Assembly (NCBI GenBank): GCA_019009955.1 | Contig: CM032229.1 | Coordinates: 192,858,501 to 192,922,500, forward strand | Length of the DNA: 64,000 nucleotides | Reading direction: 5' to 3' | DNA from: Riptortus pedestris | Taxonomy: Eukaryota > Arthropoda > Insecta > Hemiptera > Alydidae | In this document: positions 33,175 through 44,751 of the stretch, piece after piece | Position numbering within the stretch: position 1 is the stretch's first letter | Layout: every line of letters begins with the position of its first letter | Notes under the pieces: generated by a model | Told to the model about the DNA's origin: nothing | The model's database searches: none | The model's input: only the letters and a program-made list of their open reading frames with translations | Position numbers and translations under genes: made by a program

Positions 33175-33480
33175 ACACAATTTACAGTTTGGAAAAACGA
33201 AGTTCACGTTTCTTTTTTTTATCCGAAAAAGAAAGATCGAGCTCGCTAACTGGCTGAATCGGAGAGAGTAACGCTATAGCGGACGCAATTTTGGTTTTGA
33301 TCGATACCAAACTCGATATTTAACCGTTCTGTGTAAAAAGAAAGATCAAGTTCGTTAATGGCTGAAATCAAAACAGGGGGAGGGGGGGGGTTAGGAAGTG
33401 GGATTTTCGGTACGGTCGAAAAAGTGTATAGAATTAATTTTATTGAAAATTAAATAGACTATAAATATTGGGATGGTATC
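33175..33480 (-). repeat. HPTA fragments
   Basis: Two partial inverted centres (AACGCTATAGCGGACGCAAT, ACCAAACTCGATATTTAACC) with a G-rich patch at 33377. Confidence 0.65.
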
Positions 33481-33574
33481 CGATCCTAGAAATTAATATG
33501 ATTCTAGTAATAAAGCTGAAGTATATTGTCTAAAATGTAGAAGCTCAGAAATGCGCTAAAAACGCTGATGTATT

Positions 33575-34120
33575 TAAGCAGATTTCCCTTCAGCTATTGA
33601 GGTCTGACTCATGACGCGATTTTCGGAAAATATCCTCAAATGTCCATCAATCCTAGCCAGAAGATGACGAAAACATGGTCAGTTCAAAACTATTTATTTA
33701 AACGTTTTATATCAAAATGAAGATCAAGTTCGTTAATGGCTGTAATCGGACCAGTGGGAGGGAGACGGAGGGGGTTAGAGGGGAATTTCAAAAATTCGCA
33801 TTGTCTTCGTTATTATGTGTAGGATCGAAAATTTGTATAGAACCAATCTTATTGCTAATATTATGTTCTATAAATAATGCTATGTATTTTTTTTTTCATT
33901 ATCTTGATTACTAACCGAGATATTTCTTTAGTTTTCGGCATTCAGTAAACCCCCCCCCCCTTTCTATTCATGCCATGAGCTGTTATATTGTGAAGCACTT
34001 AATTTGAAGCTTAAATACCAAATATTGTTCTCATTGAACTTTTTCGTTTTGAGATAAAGACAAAAACTTGACGCAAGTGGGAAATCTGCTTTGTTAACGC
34101 AGCCCGTGCGTGACGGAATT
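33575..34120 (-). mobile_element. HPTA element, short subfamily, full
   Basis: AAGCAGATTTCCCTTCAGCT, the 3' module, the centre, CCCCCCCCCTTTCTATTCAT, and a 5' end reading GCAGCCCGTGCGTGACGGAA. TA tract lost. Confidence 0.75.
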
Positions 34121-34560
34121 TTTTTTCTATTTTACCTTGTGGATAGTTATCACCTTCCCAGAGTAATTATTTTATTCCTGTATGTGTATTAAATACAGAC
34201 ACTTCAGGGACGATAGAGGCTTTACATAAATGCGCATATTTTATAATATAAATTGATACGGTTATCAGTAGATTACCTGTTGCTATTTGCCAGTGATAAG
34301 CTGGCCGTTACTTAATCTCATGGTGGAATCAGGTGAACACCTTATTACTGTCGTACGTTTCATATATATCGAGGCTTTCGTATAAAAAAGTCTCTCCGAG
34401 GCTGCGTAAACTAAGCAGATGAACCACGTGTTGGTATAAAACCCTTTTGATCTCAACTCGCGTGATGTTCTCTCCTTGTGTGCAACAAAGGGGGGGGGGG
34501 ATGAATACTGAATACATGAAAGTAAAAATAGCTCGCTTAGTACTTGAGTTACAATATAAT
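34121..34560. other. unassigned with an HPTA scrap
   Basis: GAGGCTGCGTAAACTAAGCA near 34397 is a broken HPTA 5' end. G run at 34491-34500. Nothing else recognised. Confidence 0.4.
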
Positions 34561-35243
34561 GTCGCAGGGGCTGCGTAAACTAAGCAGATTTCCCTGACGA
34601 ATGTTAACAATAGATAAATCTTTATACTGGTAACGCAACACCATCGTAGAATATTAAGTGAATAAATAGAAACGAGAATAAGAAACCTCCCGACGAGAAG
34701 CGCCTGAAATGTTAACAAACAGGTCTGCCAACCTCTTACCGGATAGAAAACAATTACTGAAATATATAAGATATTAATCTGATTGAAAACTATTTACTAT
34801 ATCTAGTACTGTAATTTATAATGAATCAGAACAATTTGTATCTGAGTCAATCAAATTTTAGTAGTCCATGAAATTAAGCTGGGCGGGTTGGGAGGGGGTG
34901 ACCAGAACATATTTGCATGCATCTCGGATAATAAATATCTCTATAAAATAATATTTCGTATTTATGCTTCGAATGAAGTGTTTTAATTATGTAACATGAG
35001 TAGGAGTGGGGGTTCACTGTAGGTTAGAAATAGGAATATGCAAATATCTTGGTTTATAATCAAGATATAGAATAAATGTATATAAGAGATATTCCGAATT
35101 TTCAAAATTCTCCCACTGTAAACCTCCCCCCTCTCCCTGGTCCGATTTCAGCCGATAAGGAACTTGATCTTTCTTTTTACACACAACTACAAAATATCGA
35201 GTTTGGTAACGATTAAACAATAATTGCGACAGCGGTAACAGAC

Positions 35244-35313
<70 letters not shown>

Positions 35314-35440
35314 ATTTTGAACGGACCTCATTTTCGTCATCTCCTGGACAGGATCTATGGAAATTTGAAGACAATTTTTGAAAATCCCGCCATGAGTACG
35401 ATTTCTCAATTGCTGATTTCTCTTAAGGGAAATCTGCTAA
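34561..35440 (+). mobile_element. HPTA element, long subfamily, near full
   Basis: GTCGCAGGGGCTGCGTAAAC to CTGCTAA, with the CCCGACGAGAAGCGCC region, C patch, (TA)n 35249-35310 and the terminal palindrome. The first few bases of the 5' end are lost. Confidence 0.8.
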
Positions 35441-35542
35441 AAATTGAGTGGGACGTGCCTCTGTCGGGTGTGTTCTAGTGGATAATGGGCATCCTCACCC
35501 CGTTCCTAGCTATTCATATTCGCCACTAGTACTCCTAACAAT

Positions 35543-36040
35543 CAGGTATGGGCAACCTTTGTCGAAACATGTGGGCCAAACTTTAGTGTGCGAATACGTT
35601 CGCGGGCCGCTTTTAATTGTAGTGTTGATAATTTTTAATGGTAGATATCAGACATGAAATTATACGACAGTGTAATTATAATACAATTTATTAAAATAAC
35701 AAAATTTAATAAAAAAATAGGTATATTATAATTAAATCGTAAAATTTGTAATTATTACAAACAACGAAAGTCAAAGCTTGAATTTGGGAAAACTAATCCA
35801 TCGATGTTTGGATTAATTCTACACAATACACAGACGAAAAGAATTTTTCCAAATTATCGTCAGTCAGCCTTGTACGATGTTTTCATTTATTAAATTTCAT
35901 CATTGAAAATAACGGTTGGCATTTATAAGTATCAAACGCACAAATCTTTCTCATCTTCCTCATGTGGAGTAATAAAAATAACATTTCGGTTTAATTGGGT
36001 TTTAAAAATGTCTCTTGGGCCGTTGTTTGCCCTCATATGG
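35543..36040 (-). mobile_element. hAT-N non-autonomous element, copy 2
   Basis: It starts CAGGTATGGGCAACC and ends near TTTGCCCTCATATG, colinear with copy 1. The minus strand reads HRTRLTDDNLEKF, the hAT C-terminal signature. Possible 8-bp target duplication CTAACAAT / CTATAATT. No intact ORF. Confidence 0.75.
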
Positions 36041-36159
36041 TCTATAATTATACTGACAACAGTCGAGAGAAGTAACTAGCTGTAACCTCACATCCCCCCT
36101 TAGGCCCCTTCTAAACTATATATAGGCATATACAGTATTTAGTGCTAATTGATCTCTCG

Positions 36160-36275
36160 TGAACAGGTAAACCTGATTTTGGCGGGCCCGAGGCAATAAG
36201 AGAGTCACAAGGTACATGCAGAGGTTTACCGTTGCCTTTTGCTTCGGGCCTTCCGCCAGGCATCATGAGGAAAAT
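36160..36275. repeat. imperfect inverted repeat
   Basis: TGGCGGGCCCGAGGCAA and the inverse of TTGCCTTTTGCTTCGGGCCT face each other across about 45 bp. Not seen elsewhere in the window. Confidence 0.55.
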
Positions 36276-36299
36276 TCCATTTACCACCAGTAAAGCCTA

Positions 36300-36435
36300 A
36301 AGGGTAGGGGAAATTTGAAAATTCAAAATATCTCCGTTATTTGACGTAGAAATAAGCCATATGTGTTGAGATGATATCTCGAGTGCGTTATACCAGCATG
36401 TCAGAAATCTGCGTAGTTTACGCAGTCCCGCCCCA
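36300..36435 (-). repeat. HPTA 5'-end fragment
   Basis: AAAATATCTCCGTTATTTGA and GAAATCTGCGTAGTTTACGC separated by deletion. Confidence 0.5.
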
Positions 36436-36747
36436 AACTCGCCCTAACCTCAGCTCTGTATTTTGCTAAATAATATAATTCTAAATCGATTTATACCAGC
36501 CATTTTTTCTATAAACTCCCTGCTACAAACCGCATAAAACGTCTGTTTGTCTCGTATTGGAATTTGGAAACTTGGAAGCGTTTTAACAAAAAATATTCAC
36601 ATCAATCTAATGGGATTTTAACTTTGACTGCTCTTTTAGGAATTTGGCTCAGCATGTTGAAGAGTTGCAGGAATCAGGTTAAGTCCTAATAGATATATGG
36701 ATGGATGCAGCTTTCCACGCTAACTAAAGAAAAATTAAATTATTTAT

Positions 36748-36950
36748 TAAACACTTTTTGCAACTACAGCAAATTGGGCGGGGTATCTACGGACTACCAC
36801 CCTTTTCTAGCCAGGCTGGGACGTAGGATTTAATTTAATGAATTCCGTCTCTAAATAAATTCCTATTGCTAAGGCGGGAATGGAACTCGCCACTCTAGGT
36901 TTACCATGTGAGGTGTTGGCGAAGGTTTAACTCACTTGGCTAACCTGAGC
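36748..36950 (-). repeat. tRNA-SINE
   Basis: CCCTTTTCTAGCCAGGCTGG, TTTAATGAATTCCGTCTCTA, the inverted B-box region GGCGGGAATGGAACTCGCC and TTGGCTAACCTGAGC. Confidence 0.75.
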
Positions 36951-37348
36951 TAGGGAAAGAATATATGTATGATTAGTGTTTGGTTTGCTGGTGGTGTTTG
37001 GCTGGCTGGTTTGGGATAAAAGGAAGATAATAGACCTGGAAGGAATGCCTCAACAAAGAAGGTCCAAGGTTGGAGATAGAGAGCTCTGTGAAAAAGCTAA
37101 AAGCGTCTTGGGCTAAATGTGGCTGGAGATTGGGTGAGAATGTTTACCCCAGCAGCTACTGTTGGATGCTATAGGGGGCGCTCTTACTATTTATAGCTAT
37201 GACTCGGATAGGCCTAGCTCTAAGGGCATCAATATGTCTATCGGGGGACAAGGCATCCACAAGAACTGACAACAACTGCATGTTTTAGTAACCTTGAGAA
37301 AGTACATATGTATTTCTATTAGCAACAGAAACACCTCCGTAGCCTAGA
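36951..37348. other. unassigned sequence
   Basis: No repeat match or coding motif. GATAGGCCTAGCTCTAAGG and other mixed-composition sequence. Confidence 0.35.
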
Positions 37349-37430
37349 CAGGTATGGCCAACAGCTAGCCTGCGGTAAGATTTGATCCGGCCCGCGAGAC
37401 ATTTTCAAACATACCCAATTAAACAATAAA

Positions 37431-37954
37431 CACGCAGGGGCTGAGTAAACTAAGCAGATTTCCCACGTGAAGTTTTACAATAGAGAAATCTGCCTAATAA
37501 CAACTGTAGTAGTAAGAAACCTCTAAACCTAAAACATTATTTAGGGCGTAATAACCCAGTAGTTTCTAGCCCCAAAAAAAACAGTTAACCTAACCTTTAA
37601 ACCTATTCACGAGGGACGAATAGTTATGGAAACGGCCGCCAGAGCTTTTGGCGGGAAAGTCACTCGTCCGTTACTGGCGACCACACGCAGAATAAAAATG
37701 CAAATATCTCGATTAATATTCAAGATAAAGAATAAATGTATATAACAATATTTATAGTACATTTAATTTGCAATAAGAATGCTTCTATAGATTTTTTTCG
37801 TACCATAACGGAGATATTTTGAATTTTCGAAAATCCCCCCTCCCACTGGTCCAATTTCAGCCGTTAACGAAGTTGATCTTTCTTTTTTCATAAAACGATT
37901 AAATTCCGAGTTTGGTAACGATCAAACAAAAATTGCGACCGCTGTAACAAACAA

Positions 37955-38020
<66 letters not shown>

Positions 38021-38143
38021 TTTTGAGAGGACCTCATTTTCGTCATCTACGGTAGGTATCGATGGACATTTGAAGAAAAATTTCGAAAATCGCATCATAA
38101 GTACAACCTCAATAGCTGATTTCGCTTAAGGGAAATCTGCTAA
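37431..38143 (+). mobile_element. HPTA element nested in hAT-N copy 3
   Basis: 5' end trimmed to CACGCAGGGGCTGAG. The rest is complete with (TA)n 37958-38018 and a CTGCTAA end. The two other hAT copies give the unoccupied site, showing insertion at A/T without target duplication. Confidence 0.85.
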
Positions 38144-38234
38144 AATATTACACCATTTACTCCAAATGAGCAAGATGGGGAAAGATTTGTGCGTTTGGCA
38201 GTACTTATAAATGTGAACAGTTCTATTCAACGAT

Positions 38235-38463
38235 GAAAATTAGGCCGAGGTTGGCCGTGTGAGTTAAGGCGTTGGTCTTAATTTCGCGTGGTAGATCTAG
38301 AGTGGCAGGTTCCATTCCCGCCCTGGGCAATATGAATTTATTTAGTGACGGACTCATTAAATAAACTCCTTAGTCCCTCCCTGGCTAGAAGAGGATGGTA
38401 ACCTGTAGATAACACGTCCCGATTAGCTAGCTATAGTAGCATAAAGTGGACGTAAATAATAAT
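38235..38463 (+). repeat. tRNA-SINE nested in hAT-N copy 3
   Basis: GAGGTTGGCCGTGTGAGTTA, AGGCGTTGGTCTTAAT, CAGGTTCCATTCCCGCCC (one B-box mismatch), an AATAATAATA tail. Imperfect 14-bp duplications CAACGATGAAAATT / CATTGATGAAAGTT. Confidence 0.85.
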
Positions 38464-38951
38464 AATAAACATTGATGAAAGTTAATAAATCAAAACATCG
38501 TACAAGGCTGACTGGCGATAATTTGGAAAATTATTTTTGTCTGTATCAGTGGAATTAATCCAAACCGATGGATTAGATTCCTAAATTCAAGCTCATTAAT
38601 TTCGGTGTAGCTATTTAACTTTCGTGATTTGTAATAATTCCAAATTTTACGATTTAATTATAATGTTGTGCCTATTTTTTTTTTTCATTTCATATTGTTA
38701 TTTTAATAAATTATATTATAATTACGCTTTTAAAAGCTGTCCGCGAACGTATTTGCAGACTAAAGTTTGGCCCACAACATGTCAAAGGTTGCCCAGACCT
38801 GATCTACAGGTTAGAAAGAGTTAACGTCATCCCAGGACGAGAGAAACCCGCTTGATTTAAGCAATGCCAATACTCAAACTCATTGTATGAATGAGAACAT
38901 TTTTATTTTGTTTTTATAATACAGTCAAACACAGCGAGCTTTTTTTTTTAG

Positions 38952-39188
38952 TTAGTTTTGAAGATCAAATGAGATAGGTGACGGCGCCCAATCTGCATAA
39001 AGCGATTTGTGGCGATTGTCAGTATTGTGTTGGCAATGTCTTCCTGGATGTAGGTTGAGTAGAGTCCTTGCCCGGCCATAAAACCATAGAGCATAATCAC
39101 AATAGGCCAGATCTGGAGAGCAGGCATTCAAATCGAGATGAGGAGCTGTGGAAAGTGTCGTCTCCAAACCGACATGGATGCTCTGCAA
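38952..39188 (-). pseudogene. possible Tc1/mariner-superfamily transposase C-terminal relic
   Basis: The minus-strand frame contains CSPDLAYCDYALWFYGRART, resembling the SPDLNP-x-DYALW motif around the last catalytic acidic residue of IS630/Tc1/mariner transposases, followed by a helix-like tail ending in a Trp-containing stretch. Frame and length are otherwise poor: no start, no upstream DD residues, no terminal repeats seen. Identification rests on this one motif. Confidence 0.4.
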
Positions 39189-39924
39189 GTGTGTGGGGTT
39201 GGAACCAAGTCTGTCTTAGTCCAACTTGTGCTGATGGCATTGCTGCTCTCACTGCTGGGACTCCAGTTGTTGCTCTGAACGAAGGGTCATCCAGGTAACA
39301 GTAGGTTCCCGGTCCGTCGGGGCTAAAGATCCCCTCCAGGCCTCAACGGCAAACCCATGATCCCTCGATCCTACCTATGTCCGCAAATTGTGTCGCATAA
39401 TTGGAGCGTCGCAATTTCGTCTAAAAATGTTGGAAACCCCTTAAGGGAAACCTGCTAAAAGGAAATTATTCTGCCTTACTCTGTGCTGACATTTGTGAGA
39501 GGTATATTGTGGTGAAATAGTGCGATAGGACCCCCCCCCCCCCAGGTATTTGTGGAAGAAGGAGTTGCTTTGTTCTCGCTTATAGTTTTGGCTGCTATAG
39601 CTGTGGATTCTATGAAAGGGAATATATTTAATATATAACATTCATTAGTTGTCGGTGAGTCATAGTTCGTGGAAGAGGTTGCTTGGACTGATGGCATCTT
39701 TATCCTGTTAGCATCTAGTGTCCATCTGTTGTGCTTCCGCTGCCAACAGCTACTCCAAGGCCTTCATCATATTTATAGGCCTATCTTCATCTTCCTCTCA
39801 GAACATTTCCTTAAGGCAAATCAAGGTTGTAGTCATGACGCGATTTTCGAACGATTTCCTCAAATTCGAAATACCTCCCTCTCGATCGAAAAAGTGTATA
39901 GAATTAATCTTATTGAAAAAAAAA
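39189..39924. other. unassigned with HPTA scraps
   Basis: An HPTA 3' terminus (CCTTAAGGGAAACCTGCTAA) at about 39440-39460 and a compressed inverted HPTA (39805-39915). C run 39531-39542. No coding match. Confidence 0.4.
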
Positions 39925-40525
39925 GTCCGTCACGCGGGGTCTGTATAAACTAAGCAGATTTTCCACGTGAAGTTTTACAATAGAGAAATTTCACGAGAGC
40001 CGATCAGTTAAGGAAACGGCCGAACTAGCTTTTGGCAGGAAAGTCACTCCCGTCCGTTAGCCGCCCAGATTTAAAAAAAAAAATCCAAATATCTCGGTTA
40101 ATATTCAAGATAGAGAATAAATGTATATAACAATATTTATAGTAAATTTAATTTGCAATAAGATTGGTTCTGTACAATTTTTCGATCCGACGTATAGTAA
40201 CGGAGATATATCGAATTTTCGGAAATCCTCCCCTCTAAACCCCCCCCCTCCCACTGGTCCGATTTCAGCCGTTAACGAACTTGATCTTTCTTTTTACATA
40301 AAACGACTAAATATCTAGTTTAGTAACGATCAAACAAAAATTGGGACCGCTAGAGCGGTAACAGACAAATATGAGGTTCGTTCAAATCTGTATGTATACA
40401 GTTTTGAATGGACTTCATTTTCGTCATCTACTAGGTAGGATCGATGGACAATTGAAGAAAAATTTCAAAAATTCCGTCATGAATACGACCTCAATAACTG
40501 ATTTCCATTAGGAGAAATCTGCTAA
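39925..40525 (+). mobile_element. HPTA element, TA tract lost
   Basis: AGTCCGTCACGCGGGGTCTG to GAGAAATCTGCTAA followed by T. The TA tract is replaced by AATATGAGGTTCGTTCAAAT. Confidence 0.8.
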
Positions 40526-41098
40526 TAAAATGTACTATAAATATTTTTTTAATATATAGATTTTGTGTTCTATCTTGAATATTAACGGAGATATTTGCAT
40601 TTTTCAGCCTTGAGCAAAGCCCCACTTCTACTCATGCCACATACACAATACTCTGTTATATAGGCAACCACAATATCCAAAGCTTAAATGCCATATATTG
40701 TTTTTAAGAGACCTTTATTTATCTATACGAGATAGATGCAAATATGTTCTCGTGACCCCCTCCCTGTCTTAAGTTCTTGGACTACTAAAATTTGATTGAT
40801 TGAGACAAAAATTATTCTGATTCGTTATAAATTAAAGTACTAGATACAGTAAATAGTATCAATAAAATTAATATATTATATTCTTATATATTTCTGTAAT
40901 GTTTTTTTTTTCATTCCGATGAGAGGCTAGGCAGACCTGTTTGTTTACATTTGAGACGCTTCCTGTCGGGAAGGGAAGGATTTCTTATTACTCTTGCATT
41001 TATTCACTTAATATTCACGGTGATGTTGTGTTAGCAGTATGATGTAGGTTTATCTATTGTTAATCTTCACGAGGGAAATCTGCTTAGTTTACTACAGA
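40526..41098 (-). mobile_element. HPTA 5' half, long subfamily
   Basis: Inverted centre to GAGGGAAATCTGCTTAGTTTA. Abuts the plus-strand copy ending at 40525, giving a tail-to-tail pair. Confidence 0.7.
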
Positions 41099-41454
41099 CT
41101 TTTAATAGTTTCCTCTTTAATTTAGCTACCGTTGCCATTCTAATACTCACATAAAATACTTTGCTTTCATAATCATTTTTTTTTTTTTAATTGACTATAT
41201 AATACTAAGACTGACTGTAAATGATTTTTTTTTTGTATATATACCACATCACATTGATTTTTACATTGCATTTTTTTTTTTTACACATTAATTAAGTAAT
41301 TAGTAATTTTTCTTATAATAAACTTTAAACAATAGTTCCTTGTAATACTGATAAATTGACAAACAGTTAGTTAGTTGGTCCTGGCAACGGCTTCTTTGTG
41401 TAAGTTAATGTCCATTGGTGGTAGCTAGATAACGGAAACTGCTGAAACTCTACG

Positions 41455-41644
41455 TATAAATATATATCAAATTCGTTAATGGCTGAAATCGGAACAATGG
41501 GTGGGGGGAGGCATTAGTCTCCTTTGTTATAAGCTGGATAAAAACAAAATGTTTAGAACCAGTCTTTTTGCTATTATAATTTTCTATAAATGTTATAGAC
41601 ATTTTTTTCTCTATTTTGTCTTGAATATTTAGCCATTTATTTCC

Positions 41645-41700
<56 letters not shown>

Positions 41701-41900
41701 TATATATATAAATATATATTGGAGATAGAGAAAATGTGAATAGAACATGATTTGTAGAAAATTGAATTTGATGAAGATTAGTTTTAAGGGGTCCAATTTT
41801 AGTCATTGACTAACTCCATCTTCTATGAAACGTTTAAATATTGAGTTTGGTAACTGAAGAACACAAATTACAACAGCCAGAGCTTTAACAAATATATTTA
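41455..41900. repeat. inverted pair of HPTA pieces around a TA tract
   Basis: A minus-strand piece (41455-41640) and a plus-strand piece (41720-41900) flank (TA)n 41648-41721. The minus ORF across it is repeat-derived. Confidence 0.6.
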
Positions 41901-41949
41901 TATATATACCTATATATATTTATATATATACCTATACACACACAGTAAT

Positions 41950-42300
41950 ATTATTAACACTCTAGTGGTTGCAATTTTTATTTAATTGTTACCAAATTCG
42001 ATATTTAAACGTTTTGTGTAAAAATAAAGGTCTATTCATTAACAGATCAGTTCTGGGGGAGGGGGATGGGGGGTTTAGAGGGGGAATTTCGAACATTCAA
42101 AATATCTCCATTATTACGCGTTGGATCGTAAAATTTTATAGAATCAATCATATTGCAAATGTAATGTTCTATAAATGTTGTTATGTACATATTTTCACAT
42201 TATTGAATACTAACCGAACCGAGATATTTCCATTATTTAATTATCTGCCTTCAGAAGCCCTCCCCCTTCTACTCGTCGGATATTTACATATAAATAGAGA
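41950..42300 (-). repeat. HPTA fragment, centre
   Basis: CTCTAGTGGTTGCAATTTTT, G-rich patch 42056-42080, ATTACGCGTTGGATCG, CCCTCCCCCTTCTACTCG. Both ends missing. Confidence 0.65.
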
Positions 42301-42825
42301 ATAATCCGATATGATTTTCTTTTTCTTTAAATTTATTTTTCCCAAATTGTTCATCAATACCCAAAAAAGAAGCTTAGTACATTTTTGCAATATGAGACCG
42401 ACAGTCCCTCCATCTTGAATCTAATTGCATTCAATACTTGGCAGTTTTATTATTTTTTACTTCTTTCTATTTAATGATGTAAATGTAATTGATAAACTGT
42501 ATTGTACTATAATATTAGCATGGCTATTATTGTATTTTATTATTGTTTCTCGAATCATTATTAGATCTAAGAATGATTAGATTGCACATTGTAACCTGTA
42601 TGCTTTGCTTCTGATTGGAGAGAAGCGATATTGGTAAGGAGAGCATAACGAAATATTCGCCAACCTGATCAAATACACACATGCCAGTTATCCTCTCCGC
42701 TCATTTTACTCACTCAAAACAAGTCTTTGACAGTATTAAAACAATTGGAAGAAGGGGGAAAATGCATTTTTAAAAAAGTCTGCGATGCAGGAGCTTCATT
42801 CACAATTAGGATTTTTCTAAGCTAC
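42300..42825. other. unassigned sequence
   Basis: Apart from an HPTA-like scrap (AGTCTGCGATGCAGGAGCTT, 42778), nothing recognised. Confidence 0.35.
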
Positions 42826-43055
42826 ATGGGCCTCAGGTTATCCATGCAAGTTAAAGCGTTGGTCTTAATCTCGTATGGTTAACCTAGAGTGGCGAGTTCC
42901 ATTCCCCACTGGGCAATAAGAATTTATTTAGTAACCAACTCATTAAATAAAATCCTTAATTGCTGCCAGGCTAGAAAGGGGTGGTAACCTGTAAATAACC
43001 TGTCCCAATTAGCCATAGTAGCAAAAAGTGGATGTTAATAAATAGTAATAATAAA
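42826..43055 (+). repeat. tRNA-SINE
   Basis: GCCTCAGGTTATCCATGCAA, AAAGCGTTGGTCTTAATCTC, GGCGAGTTCCATTCCCC, AAAAAGTGGATGTTAATAAA with an (ATA)n tail. Lies 30 bp from the Tc1-like MITE. Confidence 0.8.
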
Positions 43056-43084
43056 TTGCATTCTTTTTATTCTGAACCCTCATA

Positions 43085-43318
43085 TACAGGGCCTTTCGAA
43101 AAAAATGAACCGACTAAGCTATATCTCATTAACTGTCAGTAATAAAAGATTGCAATAAAGACATATGTATTTAAACGGTGTTGAAGTTTTATGGTGTCAT
43201 CATCATCATTATCATATTCCATTTGCATCATCGCTTGTATGACGGCTTCTTCTATTACTGCCTGTTAATAAGATATAGCTTAATGAAATCTGTTCATTCT
43301 TTTCGAAAGACCCGTTAT
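43085..43318. mobile_element. Tc1/mariner-type MITE
   Basis: Terminal inverted repeats of about 60 bp: the left starts TACAGGGCCTTTCGAAAAAA (43085) and the right, inverted, starts AACGGGTCTTTCGAAAAGAA. Both arms continue through AAGCTATATCTYATTAAC and CAGTAATA. The element is flanked by TA, as expected of Tc1/mariner derivatives with CAGGGTGTTTC-like ends. The centre (43185-43260) has no coding potential. Confidence 0.75.
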
Positions 43319-43461
43319 ATATTCTTCACACATTATGGCAAAGCTCACCAATAGGAAACGTGTTTTTCAGCGCAAACATTATTGAAACCTGCCCTACATA
43401 TTTCGTAAAGAATATATAATAATTAAGAATTTTTAAGGGATTTGTTAAATTAATGTTATTA

Positions 43462-43465
<4 letters not shown>

Positions 43466-43541
<76 letters not shown>
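43466..43541. repeat. (TA)n microsatellite
   Basis: About 38 TA units without HPTA flanks; followed by the 43550-43660 block. Confidence 0.9.
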
Positions 43542-43543
<2 letters not shown>

Positions 43544-43549
43544 AAAAGG

Positions 43550-43660
43550 GATAGGTGGCACCCCAGAAGAGGTGGCAAGTATTCCACGAAACATGTAGGG
43601 CAGTATCAATAAAGTTTGTACCGAAAAAAATGTATTTTATTGATGACCCTTGCCATAAAA
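43550..43660 (+). repeat. possible Penelope/LINE 3' tail
   Basis: CCCAGAAGAGGTGGCAAGTA, TTCCACGAAACATGTAGGG and ATCAATAAAG resemble the 3' regions of Penelope-like or related retroelements. GTGG...CCAC followed by GAAAC recalls a damaged hammerhead core. Confidence 0.3.
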
Positions 43661-44751
43661 TATGAAGACCATATAAATCATGTTATGTAACTGGAGTGTG
43701 TGCATTTGATTTGAAAAGCTAACCTTTTGATATATTCTCCAAGATCAAACAACAAAATGACAAGGAGATGTATATAAATGGCTTAAAATTCATATAAATT
43801 GTCTTCGATTAAACCAAATATGCTTTTTAACAATGTAACCTTTTAACTCTCATTGTTTTATTAATTTGATTTTTTTTTGTTAATATTTAAAAAGTTGTGA
43901 TTTTGATACTTACCTACCTATGAACAATTTTTATTTTGGACACAGTAGTGGCTCTTTGCACTTATTGCCTGCAATAGAGAATCCATCACATCTCTATCTG
44001 TCTTCCCTTTTTCTTTTTTCCCTTGTAAATTATACTTTTATTTTAATTGTATCCATAGATTATAGGTATTGTTTAGAATTTTCTATCAGTCTTTTACCCC
44101 ACATCATTTCTCAAACTCAAACGAATAGTCATATACTTGAAGGACATATTAATCACTCTTATAAATCAGAAGCTTATATTTTCGAGGTAAAAGTGAGCTT
44201 TTTATTGCATCCCTTTCTGCATCAGTCTTGTATTCTTTATTATCTCGCTTTAACAAATTACCTGTACTTACTGCTTATGTCATATTATTTTAATTTACTT
44301 TTTTTAGATATATTTGTATGAATGTATTGTCAGTCAGTGTTTTTAGGTGTGTGATTGGTTTAGTATTATTGTCTTGAAATTATATATGATTTACTTATTT
44401 GAATACTTCACTTAAATATGTACAGCCGTTGTGGTTGTAATAGAAATATGTACTTCTCTCAACAGGCATAAACAGGCGCTCTTGACATCCTTGTAGATAT
44501 TATGTACAGTATAGATTTAGAAATATAAATAGAACGTTCACCAATTACCCAACAAAACTAATCTGATATCACTAGGCTCAGAAATTATAGAAACACTATT
44601 TTCCCTAATCCTCTTTACTAAAGCTCTTTCGCATTCTTCACTTGAATGGCTCATCAGGACTAGATTGACAGACGATCTACAAGGCTCCATATACACGAAA
44701 AAAATAATTAGAGTTAAGAGATGTAAGTGAGTCCCCAGCATAGTCTGTCTT
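43661..44751. other. unassigned AT-rich sequence
   Basis: A 133-codon plus frame (43920-44321) is Phe/Leu/Tyr/Ser-rich because of base composition. A 67-codon minus frame (44538-44741) has a hydrophobic N-terminus like a signal peptide and CERALVKRIRENSVSIISEP; no family recognised. Confidence 0.3.

Larger units (their letters stand above)
37349..38801 (+). mobile_element. hAT-N copy 3, broken by HPTA and SINE insertions
   Basis: The left end CAGGTATGGCCAACAG and the right end GGTTGCCCAGACCTG enclose sequence colinear with the other two copies once two insertions are removed: HPTA at 37431-38143 and a tRNA-SINE at about 38235-38463. Without them the element is about 500 bp, matching copy 1. 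The plus strand encodes HRTRLTGDNLE after the SINE. Confidence 0.8.

Noticed and set aside
38235..38320. tRNA-Ser or tRNA-Leu gene
   Set aside because: The head of a SINE inserted in a hAT; B box mutated and no 3' acceptor half.
43920..44321. 133-codon ORF as a membrane protein
   Set aside because: The hydrophobic, Tyr/Ser-rich composition follows from T-rich DNA; no conserved motif or codon bias.
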